From positions 1 through 36,838 of the forward strand of contig JBCBKP010000032.1 in assembly GCA_038521625.1 (NCBI GenBank): a stretch of 36,838 nucleotides of DNA, read 5' to 3'. Under the pieces are notes generated by a model, which saw nothing but the letters and a program-made list of their open reading frames with translations, was not told the DNA's origin and did not search any database. Every line of letters begins with the position of its first letter. Within the stretch, counting starts at the first letter, position 1. This document shows positions 15,605 through 23,456 of this stretch, piece by piece. A program made the translations under genes and the position numbers. The DNA is from JBCBKP01 sp038521625. Its GTDB lineage: Bacteria; Planctomycetota; Phycisphaerae; Phycisphaerales; UBA1924.

Positions 15605-17419
15605 ATGATCCCGACACGCATCCTCGGCAAGCTCCTCCGCGGCAAGGCAACACCCTTCCAGATCGCGCTGGGCGCGGTCCTCTCGGCCATGCTCGGCTTC
15701 ATGCCGGGCGTCGGCCAGGCGCCCGGCCTCGTCGCGCTGCTGTTCCTGCTGCTGCTCGTGCTGAACGCGAACCTGTTCTTCGCGGGGCTGACCGCCGGCG
15801 TCGCGAAGCTCGTGGCGCTCGCGGTGCAGCCCGCGCAGTTCTGGACCGGCCAGCTGCTGATCGACGGCCCGCTCTCCGGCCTCTTCAAGCTGCTCATCAA
15901 CGCGCCGGTCCTCGCCTGGTTCGGCTTCGACAACTACGTCGCGGTCGGCGGGCTCGTCTTCGGCCCGATATTCGGTGCCGGCGCGGCGTTCGTGTTCCTG
16001 ACGATCGTGCGCCGATTCCGAGAGAAGTGGGCGTCGCTCGAGCACGACTCCGACCGCTACAACAAGTGGACCTCCAAGCCGTACGCCAGGGCGATGTGCT
16101 TCGTGCTCATCGGCGGCGGGCACGGCAAGAAGAGCTACGAAGAGCTGCTCGACAAGAAGATCGGCAACCCGATCCGCCCGCTCGGCGCCGCCGTGGCGGT
16201 CATCGTCATCGGGTTCCTGGTCGCCCTGCAGTTCTTGCTGATGGACTCGGCCGCGACGCAGCTGGTCCGCGACCAGCTCGAGCGCCAGAACGGGGCGACC
16301 GTCGACCTCGAGCGGGCGAACGTCAACCTCGCCGGCGGCAAGGCCATCCTGACCGGCCTGGCGATCGCCGACCCCGCAGACCTGGCCCGCGACCGGTTCC
16401 GCACGGACGAGATGACGATCGACTTCAGCACCGGCGACCTGCTGAAGCGCCGGTACACGATCGACTCGATCGTCTCGGAGGACGCGGTGCAGGGCGGGCT
16501 CCGCGAGACGCCGGGCCAGCTCACCCGCGGCCGGCCCGAGCCCGAGCCGCCCGAGGACGAGGAAGCCAAGACGATCGAGGACTATCTCGAGCAGTACGAG
16601 ACCTGGAAGGAACGCCTCGAGAAGCTCCGCGACCTTCTCGACCGCTTCCGCGGCAAGGACGACGAGGCCGAGACGCCCGAGAACGCCCCCAGGGAGACGC
16701 TCCGCGAGCGGCTCGCACGCGAGGCCGCGCTGCGGGGTCACGCCAACGTCTACGCCACGCACCTGGTCGAGGACGTGCCCAAGCTGACGATCAAGGAGAT
16801 CCGCGTCGGCACGCTCCGGATCGAGGGCCAGCCGCGGACCTACGACATCAACGGCGCGTGGCTCTCGACCAACCCGGGGTTGCTCACCGAGACGGCGGCG
16901 CTCGACCTCGGATCCTCCGACGACAGCGTCAGCGCCGGCGTGCGCATCCCGAGCGGCTCGCCGGCCGAGCTGAAGATGACGGTGATCGGCCTCGACGCCG
17001 ACGAGATCGCGTCGAGCCTCAGCGTCACGCCCCCGCCGTTCGCCGGCGGCACGATCGATCTCGCCATCGACGCCGATCTCGCCGGCTCGTGGATCGAGGC
17101 GCCGCTGATGGCCACGCTGCGCGATTCGACGGTGCAGATTCCCGGCGCGGGGCCGACGCGGGTCGACGAGCTCGTCGTCCCGGTCCGCCTCCGCGGGCCG
17201 ATCGACAACCCCACGATCGCCCTTGAGCCCTCCGACCTCTCCGACGCCCTCGTCGCCGCCGGCAAGGCCGAGGCGGCCCGGAGGCTCGAGGGCGCGATCG
17301 GGGACGCGCTCGGCGACAAGCTCCCCGAGGAGGCCGGCGGCATGCTCGACGAGATCAAGAAGCGGACCGGCGGTCTGGGCGATCTGCTCCCGGGGGGGAA
17401 CAAGCCGGGCGGCGGCTGA
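15605..17419 (+). CDS. Membrane protein fusing TIGR03546-like (DUF2062-like) and TIGR03545-like (AsmA-like) halves
   Basis: 604 residues. The N-terminal 150 or so are hydrophobic and resemble TIGR03546/DUF2062 proteins: FQIALGAVLSAMLGFMPG, then LVALLFLLLLVLNANLFFAGL, and a second pair of segments near 95-140. A lone TM follows near 192-213 (AVAVIVIGFLVALQFLLMD), then a periplasmic AsmA/DUF748-like part: GATVDLERANVNLAGGKAILTGLAIADP, a charged coiled coil (EDYLEQYETWKERLEKLRDLLDRF) and repeated beta motifs up to the Gly-rich end. Known: TIGR03546 and TIGR03545 are usually separate adjacent genes; here they are one frame without a break. A role in envelope lipid handling is only suggested by the AsmA likeness. 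Confidence 0.8.
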   Translation: MIPTRILGKLLRGKATPFQIALGAVLSAMLGFMPGVGQAPGLVALLFLLLLVLNANLFFAGLTAGVAKLVALAVQPAQFWTGQLLIDGPLSGLFKLLINAPVLAWFGFDNYVAVGGLVFGPIFGAGAAFVFLTIVRRFREKWASLEHDSDRYNKWTSKPYARAMCFVLIGGGHGKKSYEELLDKKIGNPIRPLGAAVAVIVIGFLVALQFLLMDSAATQLVRDQLERQNGATVDLERANVNLAGGKAILTGLAIADPADLARDRFRTDEMTIDFSTGDLLKRRYTIDSIVSEDAVQGGLRETPGQLTRGRPEPEPPEDEEAKTIEDYLEQYETWKERLEKLRDLLDRFRGKDDEAETPENAPRETLRERLAREAALRGHANVYATHLVEDVPKLTIKEIRVGTLRIEGQPRTYDINGAWLSTNPGLLTETAALDLGSSDDSVSAGVRIPSGSPAELKMTVIGLDADEIASSLSVTPPPFAGGTIDLAIDADLAGSWIEAPLMATLRDSTVQIPGAGPTRVDELVVPVRLRGPIDNPTIALEPSDLSDALVAAGKAEAARRLEGAIGDALGDKLPEEAGGMLDEIKKRTGGLGDLLPGGNKPGGG

Positions 17420-17443
17420 GTTGCCGCGCCGGAGGGCCACGCC

Positions 17444-18232
17444 ATGAAGTCAATTCTCGCCTCGGCCGCGCTCGTCGCGCTGCTGGTCTCGACGGCCGCC
17501 GCTCAGGTGAACCGCGTCATCGTGCTCGGCATGATCCACCGCGGCCACCGCACCGCGGAGATCTACTCGACCGATCGTCTGGAGCGGGTCCTCCGCGCGA
17601 TCGAGCCCGGGTACGTGCTCACAGAGATCCCGCCTGACGCGATCGACGGGGCCTGGAGCCAGTGGCGAGAGGCCGGCGCGATCACCGAGGGACGCGTGCG
17701 GGTCTTCCCGGAGTACACCGATGTGCTCTGGCCGCTCACGGAATCGATGGGCTTCGAGATCATCCCGACCGCCGGCTGGACCGCCGAGATGGCGCGAGAC
17801 CGCAGCGCGAAGCTCCGCGAGTGGCGCGAGTCCCGCCGGGCCGAGTCGGAGGAGGTCGGCGAGACTCGTGCCGCCGTCCGGGCAGAGATGAGATCCGCCG
17901 GCGATCCGAACGATCCGATGTTCATCCACACCGATGCGTACGACGAGTTCGTCCGGCGCGCGCAGGAGCCCTACAACCGCCACTTCAACGACGACCTCGG
18001 ACCCGGCGGATGGGACAACATCAACGCGGCCCACTGGTCGCGCATCGAGGACGCGCTCGACGAGCTATCGGGCGAGGGCGCGACGGTCGTGATCACCTAC
18101 GGCAGCTGGCACAAGTACTGGTTCATGGACCGTCTCCGCGAACGCGTGCGCGTCCGGGGCGATGTCGAGCTCGTCGACCCGCGGCCGTACTTCCGTGCCG
18201 AGCCCCCGACGCCGGTCCCGGTCGACCCCTAG
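17444..18232 (+). CDS. Exported TraB/TIKI-like protein
   Basis: 262 residues with a signal peptide (ILASAALVALLVSTAAAQ). Two GxxH motifs are placed as in the TraB/PrgY/TIKI superfamily: VIVLGMIHRGHRT directly after the signal peptide, and TYGSWHKYWFMDRL near the C-terminus; EPGYVLTEIPPDAI resembles the strand with the conserved Glu. Some members are metal-dependent proteases, but activity here is not shown. ATG 17444 has GGAGGG eight nt upstream. It follows the AsmA-like gene by 24 nt (likely one operon) and converges on the next gene with overlapping stop codons. Confidence 0.62.
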   Translation: MKSILASAALVALLVSTAAAQVNRVIVLGMIHRGHRTAEIYSTDRLERVLRAIEPGYVLTEIPPDAIDGAWSQWREAGAITEGRVRVFPEYTDVLWPLTESMGFEIIPTAGWTAEMARDRSAKLREWRESRRAESEEVGETRAAVRAEMRSAGDPNDPMFIHTDAYDEFVRRAQEPYNRHFNDDLGPGGWDNINAAHWSRIEDALDELSGEGATVVITYGSWHKYWFMDRLRERVRVRGDVELVDPRPYFRAEPPTPVPVDP

Positions 18233-18558
18233 TCGCCCGACCAGTCCGCCTCGGAGCGCAGCAGGCGATCGAACCCGTCCACCAGTCGGCGTGCGAGGGC
18301 CGCGTCGAACCGCTCGGGCAGCTTGTCTGGCGGAACGCGACTGGCGAGCAGGAGGAGCACATCCTTGATCACGGCCGAGGGCGGCCGGGAGCCGCCCGAC
18401 CAGTGGTCGTGGTCGGCGTAGCTCATCGAGACCTCGTGCCGCCGGCGGCCCGCATCGGTCTCGACGTCGATCTCGAACGCCCAGCCACGGGGCGTGTCGG
18501 TCTCCAGGCCGATCATGACGGCCGGGGACGCGCTCGATTTGGGCTCGTAGGATCCCAT
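18229..18558 (-). CDS. Conserved-looking hypothetical protein, 109 aa
   Basis: No family recognised. It is a soluble protein without signal peptide or TM: an N-terminal beta-rich half (WAFEIDVETDAGRRRHEVSMSYADHDHW) and a helical C-terminus (AVIKDVLLLLASRVPPDKLPERFDAALARRLVDGFDRLL). Even codon use, the plausible fold and the -10-like box 6 nt before the ATG argue for a real gene. Its TAG stop overlaps that of the convergent TraB-like gene (18229-18232). It is divergent from the MacB-type permease. Confidence 0.65.
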   Translation of the reverse strand: MGSYEPKSSASPAVMIGLETDTPRGWAFEIDVETDAGRRRHEVSMSYADHDHWSGGSRPPSAVIKDVLLLLASRVPPDKLPERFDAALARRLVDGFDRLLRSEADWSGD

Positions 18559-18570
18559 CGCTACAGGCTA
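18559..18570 (-). promoter_or_regulatory. TANNNT box (TAGCCT) 6 nt before the 109-aa gene
   Basis: On the minus strand TAGCCT (18570-18565), 6 nt, then ATG at 18558; no Shine-Dalgarno. Leaderless-type arrangement. Confidence 0.4.
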
Positions 18571-18592
18571 TCGAACCCGGAGGAACGGACCG

Positions 18593-19921
18593 TTGAGCTT
18601 TCTTCTCGAGACCATCCGCCTCGGCCTCGCCAATCTCCGTCTGCAGCTGCTCCGATCGATCCTGACGGCGCTGGGCATCATTTTTGGCGTCGCCGCGGTG
18701 ATCACGATGGTGGGCATCGGTGAGGGCTCGACGCAGCAGGCCCTGGCCGAGATCGAGCGCCTGGGCGCCAGAAACGTCATCGTGCGGAGCCAGAAGCCAC
18801 CTGAAGCGGGCAGCCAGCAGCGCGGCGGCAACCGCAGCTTCGTCCTCCGCTACGGCATCACTCGCGCGGATCTCGCGGTCGTCGAGGACAACTTCCCGGA
18901 CGTGAAGCTGGTGCCGCTCAAGGAGGTCGGCGCCGAGGTCCTCCGGGGCCCGCTCCGTGCTGTGAGTCAGACGTACGGCACGACGCCCGAGATGTCGGAG
19001 GTCGCGCGGCTGACGATCGACCGAGGCCGCTATCTGACCAGCTCCGACCTGGACACCCGCGCGATGGTCGCGGTGATCGGCAGCGAGATCAAGAGCAAGT
19101 TCTTCGCCGCCGAGGAGCCGGTCGGGCAGAGCATCCGGATCGACGACAAGGTGCTGGAGGTCGTCGGCGTGCTCGAGCCGGTCGGCCTCTCCGGCGGCGC
19201 CGGCGCCGCGTTGGTCGGGCGTGATCTGAACCTGGACGTGCACATCCCGATCACGACCGCCAAGGAGGTCTTCGGCGACACGGTGATCCGCCGCGAGTCG
19301 GGCTCGACCCAGGGCAGCAACGTCGAGATCGCCGAGATCTACCTGGAGTCTCCGTCGCGCGAGCGTGTGCTCGCCGACGCGGCGGTACTGCGCCGGATCA
19401 TGGACACGCGCCACCCCGGGCTGACGGACATCGGGATGGTCGTGCCGCGCGAGCTGCTCCAGACGGCCAAGCGGCGGGCGATCACCGGGCAGTGGATCGC
19501 GGGCGCGATCGCGGGGATCAGCCTGCTCGTCGGCGGCATCGGGATCATGAACATCATGCTCGCGACCGTGACCGAGCGGACGCGTGAGATCGGCATCCGG
19601 CGCGCCCTCGGCGCGACCCGCAAGCACATCGTCAGCCAGTTCCTGGTCGAGACCGGGGTGCTGAGCAGCGTCGGCGGCATGGTCGGGGTCCTGCTCGGCC
19701 TCGGGCTGACGATCGCGATCGGGACGCTGGTGCCCGTCTTGCCCCAGGTGCCGCTGATCGGCCAGTTCGTGCCGGCGGACGTGACGCTGCCCACGACGAT
19801 CTCGCTCTGGAGTGTCGTGGTCTCGTTCCTGGTCGCCGCGGCGACGGGGCTCGTCTTCGGTCTCTACCCGGCGCGGAAGGCGGCGCGTCAGGACCCGATC
19901 GTGGCCCTCCGTCACGACTGA
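18593..19921 (+). CDS. MacB-type ABC transporter permease without adjacent ATPase
   Basis: A 442-residue inner-membrane protein with the MacB/FtsX four-TM layout: TM1 (about 19-40, LTALGIIFGVAAVITMVGIG), periplasmic domain (45-295), TM2 (SLLVGGIGIMNIMLATV, followed by the coupling segment TERTREIGIRRALGATRKHI), TM3 (GGMVGVLLGLGLTIAIG) and TM4 (VVVSFLVAAATGLVFGLYPARKAARQDPIVALRHD). TTG 18593 is the start: GGAGGA lies eight nt upstream and the first ATG is well inside TM1. Neither a MacB ATPase nor a MacA-like adaptor gene is adjacent, so its partners are elsewhere; the LolD-type ATPase at 2335 is a remote candidate. Confidence 0.92.
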   Translation: MSFLLETIRLGLANLRLQLLRSILTALGIIFGVAAVITMVGIGEGSTQQALAEIERLGARNVIVRSQKPPEAGSQQRGGNRSFVLRYGITRADLAVVEDNFPDVKLVPLKEVGAEVLRGPLRAVSQTYGTTPEMSEVARLTIDRGRYLTSSDLDTRAMVAVIGSEIKSKFFAAEEPVGQSIRIDDKVLEVVGVLEPVGLSGGAGAALVGRDLNLDVHIPITTAKEVFGDTVIRRESGSTQGSNVEIAEIYLESPSRERVLADAAVLRRIMDTRHPGLTDIGMVVPRELLQTAKRRAITGQWIAGAIAGISLLVGGIGIMNIMLATVTERTREIGIRRALGATRKHIVSQFLVETGVLSSVGGMVGVLLGLGLTIAIGTLVPVLPQVPLIGQFVPADVTLPTTISLWSVVVSFLVAAATGLVFGLYPARKAARQDPIVALRHD

Positions 19922-19995
19922 TTCTCGGCCCGCACCGCGGCGACGGATCCCGTAGTCTCGCCCCCGGTTCATCGGACGGTCGAGGAGGGTTTCTC

Positions 19996-20697
19996 TTGAG
20001 TCGCTACAGCATCGATCAGTTCGTCGAGTCGACGCGTCAGCGTGATCACGGCGAGGGGTTCTTCGAGCTCGAGAGCGAGCGCATGCTCGAGATCAAGCTC
20101 CAGGACGACTGGGCCTGGATGAAGTACGGCGCGATGATCGCGTACAGCGGAGCCATGAAGTTCGAGCGAGAGGGGATCCTCGAGAAGGGACTGGGCAAGA
20201 GCCTCAAGAAAGCGCTCACCGGCGAGGGCGCGCGCCTCTCCAGGGCGTCCGGGAGCGGCCGCGTCTATGTCGCCGACTCGGGAAAGAAGATCTCCATCCT
20301 CGCGCTCGAGGATGAGGCCATCGTCGTGAACGGCTCGGATATCCTTGCCTTCGAGCAGAGCATCGATTGGGACATCAAGATGATGAAGCGCGTCACCGCG
20401 ATCGCGGCCGGCGGGCTCTTCAACGTCCGGCTGCAGGGCACCGGGCTGATCGCGATCTCGACCCACTTCGACCCCATGACGCTCGTGGTCGAACCGGGAC
20501 ATCCGGTCGTGACCGATCCGAACGCGACGGTGGCTTGGTCTGGCTCGCTCACACCGGAGCTCAAGACAGACCTTCAATTCAAGTCGTTCCTCGGTCGCGG
20601 CAGCGGAGAGAGCTTCCAGATGCGGTTCGAGGGCGCTGGCTTCGTGGTCGTCCAGCCGTACGAGGAACTGGCGCTGCAGACGGCGTCGTCCGGCTGA
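19996..20697 (+). CDS. AIM24/TIGR00266 family protein
   Basis: A 233-residue protein with the beta-rich AIM24 fold: FELESERMLEIKLQDDWAWMKYGAMIAYSG near the start, then VYVADSGKKISILALEDEAIVVNGSDILAFEQSIDWDIKM, AAGGLFNVRLQGTGLIAISTHFDPMTL and a terminal GAGFVVVQPYEEL. The molecular function of the family is not established. TTG 19996 is chosen because GGAGGG lies six nt upstream and no ATG precedes the conserved part. A -10-like TAGTCT lies at 19953-19958, about 38 nt upstream. It converges on infC with a 21-nt gap. Confidence 0.88.
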   Translation: MSRYSIDQFVESTRQRDHGEGFFELESERMLEIKLQDDWAWMKYGAMIAYSGAMKFEREGILEKGLGKSLKKALTGEGARLSRASGSGRVYVADSGKKISILALEDEAIVVNGSDILAFEQSIDWDIKMMKRVTAIAAGGLFNVRLQGTGLIAISTHFDPMTLVVEPGHPVVTDPNATVAWSGSLTPELKTDLQFKSFLGRGSGESFQMRFEGAGFVVVQPYEELALQTASSG

Positions 20698-20718
20698 CGG
20701 CGAAGACTGCCAGAGGGC

Positions 20719-21515
<797 letters not shown>

Positions 21516-21516
<1 letters not shown>

Positions 21517-21530
21517 CGTTCGTCTCCTTG
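21516..21530 (-). promoter_or_regulatory. infC: Shine-Dalgarno deciding the infC ATC start
   Basis: On the minus strand AAGGAGA is followed by CGAACG and then ATC (21516-21514). It is the only strong Shine-Dalgarno in the region and lies 60 nt upstream of the first ATG. A rare start codon is the basis of IF-3 autoregulation in known cases, so the same control is expected here. Confidence 0.65.
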
Positions 21531-21592
21531 TTCGGGCGTCTGGGCCGCGGCTCGCCGCCGCGCCGACCTCGGTGCCGGACCGAAAGGGTACA

Positions 21593-21611
21593 CCCCCGCC
21601 GAGGGCGGGGG
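21593..21611 (-). terminator. Hairpin downstream of the kinase gene, possible weak terminator
   Basis: Stem CCCCCGCC/GGCGGGGG with loop GAG, 8 bp, 24 nt after the kinase stop and about 75 nt before infC. On the minus strand it is followed by TGTACCCTTTC, so the T-tract is poor. It overlaps a run of ten G (21607-21616). Confidence 0.35.
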
Positions 21612-21635
21612 GGGGGCGGCGTGGCCGGGGCGGGG

Positions 21636-22952
21636 CTACGCGAGCATCAGGATGAGGTTGAGGACCATCGAGGCGACCGTGAGGACGCCGAGCGTGATGA
21701 ACGCCGGGTGCGTCCAGAGCGACGCGTCGGCCTTGCCCGAGAGGTCGGTCTGGTCCTCGGGGACCTCGCCGGCGGCCTGGGCCTCCAGGCCCGCGAGCGA
21801 GGCGAGTTCGGCCTCGCTCTCCATCTCGGTGTGGGCGATCGGCGGGTGCTCGCCGCGCTGGACCACCCGCAGATCCACGAGCAGGTCCTTGGCGCTGGCG
21901 TACCGGTCGCGCGGGCTCTTGGCCATCATCATCTCGATGACCTCGCTGACACCCGCGGTGAGCTTCGGGTTGACGTGATCGGGCGCGATGAGCTTGGCGC
22001 GCAGGTGCTTGCTCATCACGCTCGTCGGGTCCTTGCCCTCGAACGGGACGGAGCCGGTGACCATGTGGTACAGCGTCGCGCCGAGCGAGTAGATGTCGGC
22101 GCTGGGTCCGATGTCCCGCTCGCCGCGGATCTGCTCCGGGCTGATGTAATAGGGGGTCCCGAACGCCTTGCCGGCCTCGGCCTCGGCGGCCTCCTTGTCG
22201 CTGATCGCCCGCGCGAGACCCATGTCGGCGAGCTTCACCATGCCGCCCTTGGCGATCATGATGTTCTTTGGCTTGACGTCGCGGTGGATCAGCCCACGCT
22301 CGTGGGCGTGGTCGAGCGCCTCAGCGACCTGGATGGCGACCTCGATCGCCTCGGCCTCGGCGAAACGCTTGTTCGCGACGATGTCGTCGTGGACCGTGCG
22401 CCCGTCCACGTACTCCATGACGAAGTAGTAAAGATCGCCGACGTTGCCGATGTGGATCGCCTGGACGATGTTGGGGTGGTTGAGCGACGCGGCGGCGCGC
22501 CCCTCGTCGTAGAAGCGCTGGATGAACTGCGGGTTGGCCGAGTGCTTGCGCGGCAGGATCTTGACCGCGACCGTTCGGTCGAGCTCGAGCTGCTTGGCCT
22601 TGTAGACGGTGGCCATCGCCCCGGCACCGAGCTTGCCCTTGAGCTGGTAGCCCGGGATCTGCTGGCTCGATCGCTCGGCCTCGGCCAGCTCGCGCAGGCG
22701 GGTGAGCTGACGCTTGGTGATGTAGTCGTTGCTGACGAGAAGCTCGGCGAGCGAGCGATCGCTCGCGTCGTCGCTCTTCGCCTGCTCGACGCAGTGGCGG
22801 ACCTCGTCGGCGGTCGCGAGCTTCTGCTCGACGACCATCCGCCCGACGATCGTGTCGAAGCTGGTCCCGGACTTCTCACCGCCGTTGGACGCACCGGAGG
22901 CGGTCGTCACGCCGGGCGGTGTGTACATCGCGGTGTCGTCAGGCGAACCCAT
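21636..22952 (-). CDS. Membrane-anchored Ser/Thr protein kinase (Hanks type)
   Basis: 438 residues from ATG 22952. N-terminal helical domain at about 33-95 (TIVGRMVVEQKLATADEVRHC...LLVSNDYITKRQLTRL), a planctomycete-style GspE-N-like module. Kinase domain: Gly loop GAGAMATVYKA (109-119), Lys131 in VAVKIL, HRDVKPKN (223-230), DMG in place of DFG (243-245), GTPYYISPEQ activation segment, ADIYSLGATLYHMVTG. All catalytic residues are present. A C-terminal hydrophobic segment (FITLGVLTVASMVLNLILML) anchors it, with the kinase cytosolic. ATG 22988 is an alternative start; neither has a Shine-Dalgarno. Substrates are unknown. Confidence 0.93.
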   Translation of the reverse strand: MGSPDDTAMYTPPGVTTASGASNGGEKSGTSFDTIVGRMVVEQKLATADEVRHCVEQAKSDDASDRSLAELLVSNDYITKRQLTRLRELAEAERSSQQIPGYQLKGKLGAGAMATVYKAKQLELDRTVAVKILPRKHSANPQFIQRFYDEGRAAASLNHPNIVQAIHIGNVGDLYYFVMEYVDGRTVHDDIVANKRFAEAEAIEVAIQVAEALDHAHERGLIHRDVKPKNIMIAKGGMVKLADMGLARAISDKEAAEAEAGKAFGTPYYISPEQIRGERDIGPSADIYSLGATLYHMVTGSVPFEGKDPTSVMSKHLRAKLIAPDHVNPKLTAGVSEVIEMMMAKSPRDRYASAKDLLVDLRVVQRGEHPPIAHTEMESEAELASLAGLEAQAAGEVPEDQTDLSGKADASLWTHPAFITLGVLTVASMVLNLILMLA

Positions 22953-23410
22953 CGTCGCAAGCACCCGGCCAAGAACCGACCAAACCATCCGCCGCGTCGA
23001 GCGGCCCCACGATCAACCCCCGAGGCCGACGCTGAATCACGCCGGAGCGGGCGGGAACATACCCGGTCTTACGCTACGGCATCGGCCGGGTCGCGGATCA
23101 TATCGAGGGAAATCAAACTCCGTGCGCGGACGCGCCCCGGCGCGACGAGAGATCGCCCGGCCCGAACGACTCGCGCCAGCCCGGCTCATCCGAGGAGATC
23201 TCGGGCCGACCACCCGCCGGTTCGACGTTCTCGGGCTCGTGCGTCCACGCACCTCACATGCCGCGGCCCGTTGCCTCAGGGCGACCGCGCCGGTGGTCCG
23301 GCGCTCGTCGCGGCCGAAGCTCTGCCGATCACATCGGGTCTGACGAAAGCCCCGACAGCTTCATCATCGAGCGTCGGGGTCGCGGATGCCAGACCGGCGT
23401 TGGAGAACCC

Positions 23411-23433
23411 GGGGACGGGTGACGGCCGTCCCC
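23411..23433. repeat. Inverted repeat upstream of pcrA
   Basis: GGGGACGG (23411-23418) and CCGTCCCC (23426-23433) form a perfect 8-bp stem with a 7-nt loop. It ends eight bp before the -10-like TAGCGT (23442-23447), the usual distance range of a -35 or operator. There is no T-tract, so it is more likely regulatory than a terminator. Confidence 0.45.
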
Positions 23434-23441
23434 CGCCCGGC

Positions 23442-23456
23442 TAGCGTGTCCGACCG
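23442..23456 (+). promoter_or_regulatory. TANNNT box (TAGCGT) 9 nt before pcrA
   Basis: TAGCGT (23442-23447), 9 nt, ATG 23457, no Shine-Dalgarno. Spacing predicts a leader of 0-3 nt; it is less regular than the eight 5-7 nt cases. Confidence 0.35.

Larger units (their letters stand above)
22953..23456. other. Intergenic region between divergent kinase and pcrA genes, about 500 bp
   Basis: The only long non-coding stretch of the window. It holds an AT-richer patch (about 23097-23117) containing TATGAT on the minus strand (23102-23097), a possible -10 for the kinase with a leader over 100 nt, and a strong hairpin next to pcrA. No tRNA, SRP RNA or other known RNA was recognised; the short frames inside are arginine-rich and unconvincing. 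An unannotated regulatory RNA cannot be excluded. Confidence 0.5.

Noticed and set aside
14690..17440. A 916-codon open frame on the minus strand antisense to the AsmA-like fusion gene
   Set aside because: Only its last 123 codons are real (the VOC protein). The rest is an Arg/Glu/Gly-rich shadow of the opposite gene, a known artefact of high GC at third positions.
23200..23235. A GGTTCGAC sequence resembling a tRNA T-loop
   Set aside because: The flanking bases cannot form the T-stem, and no acceptor or anticodon arms are found around it.
23037..23252. A 71-codon minus-strand frame in the kinase-pcrA gap
   Set aside because: About a quarter of its residues are arginine, with no Shine-Dalgarno, TANNNT box or recognisable fold; likely chance.
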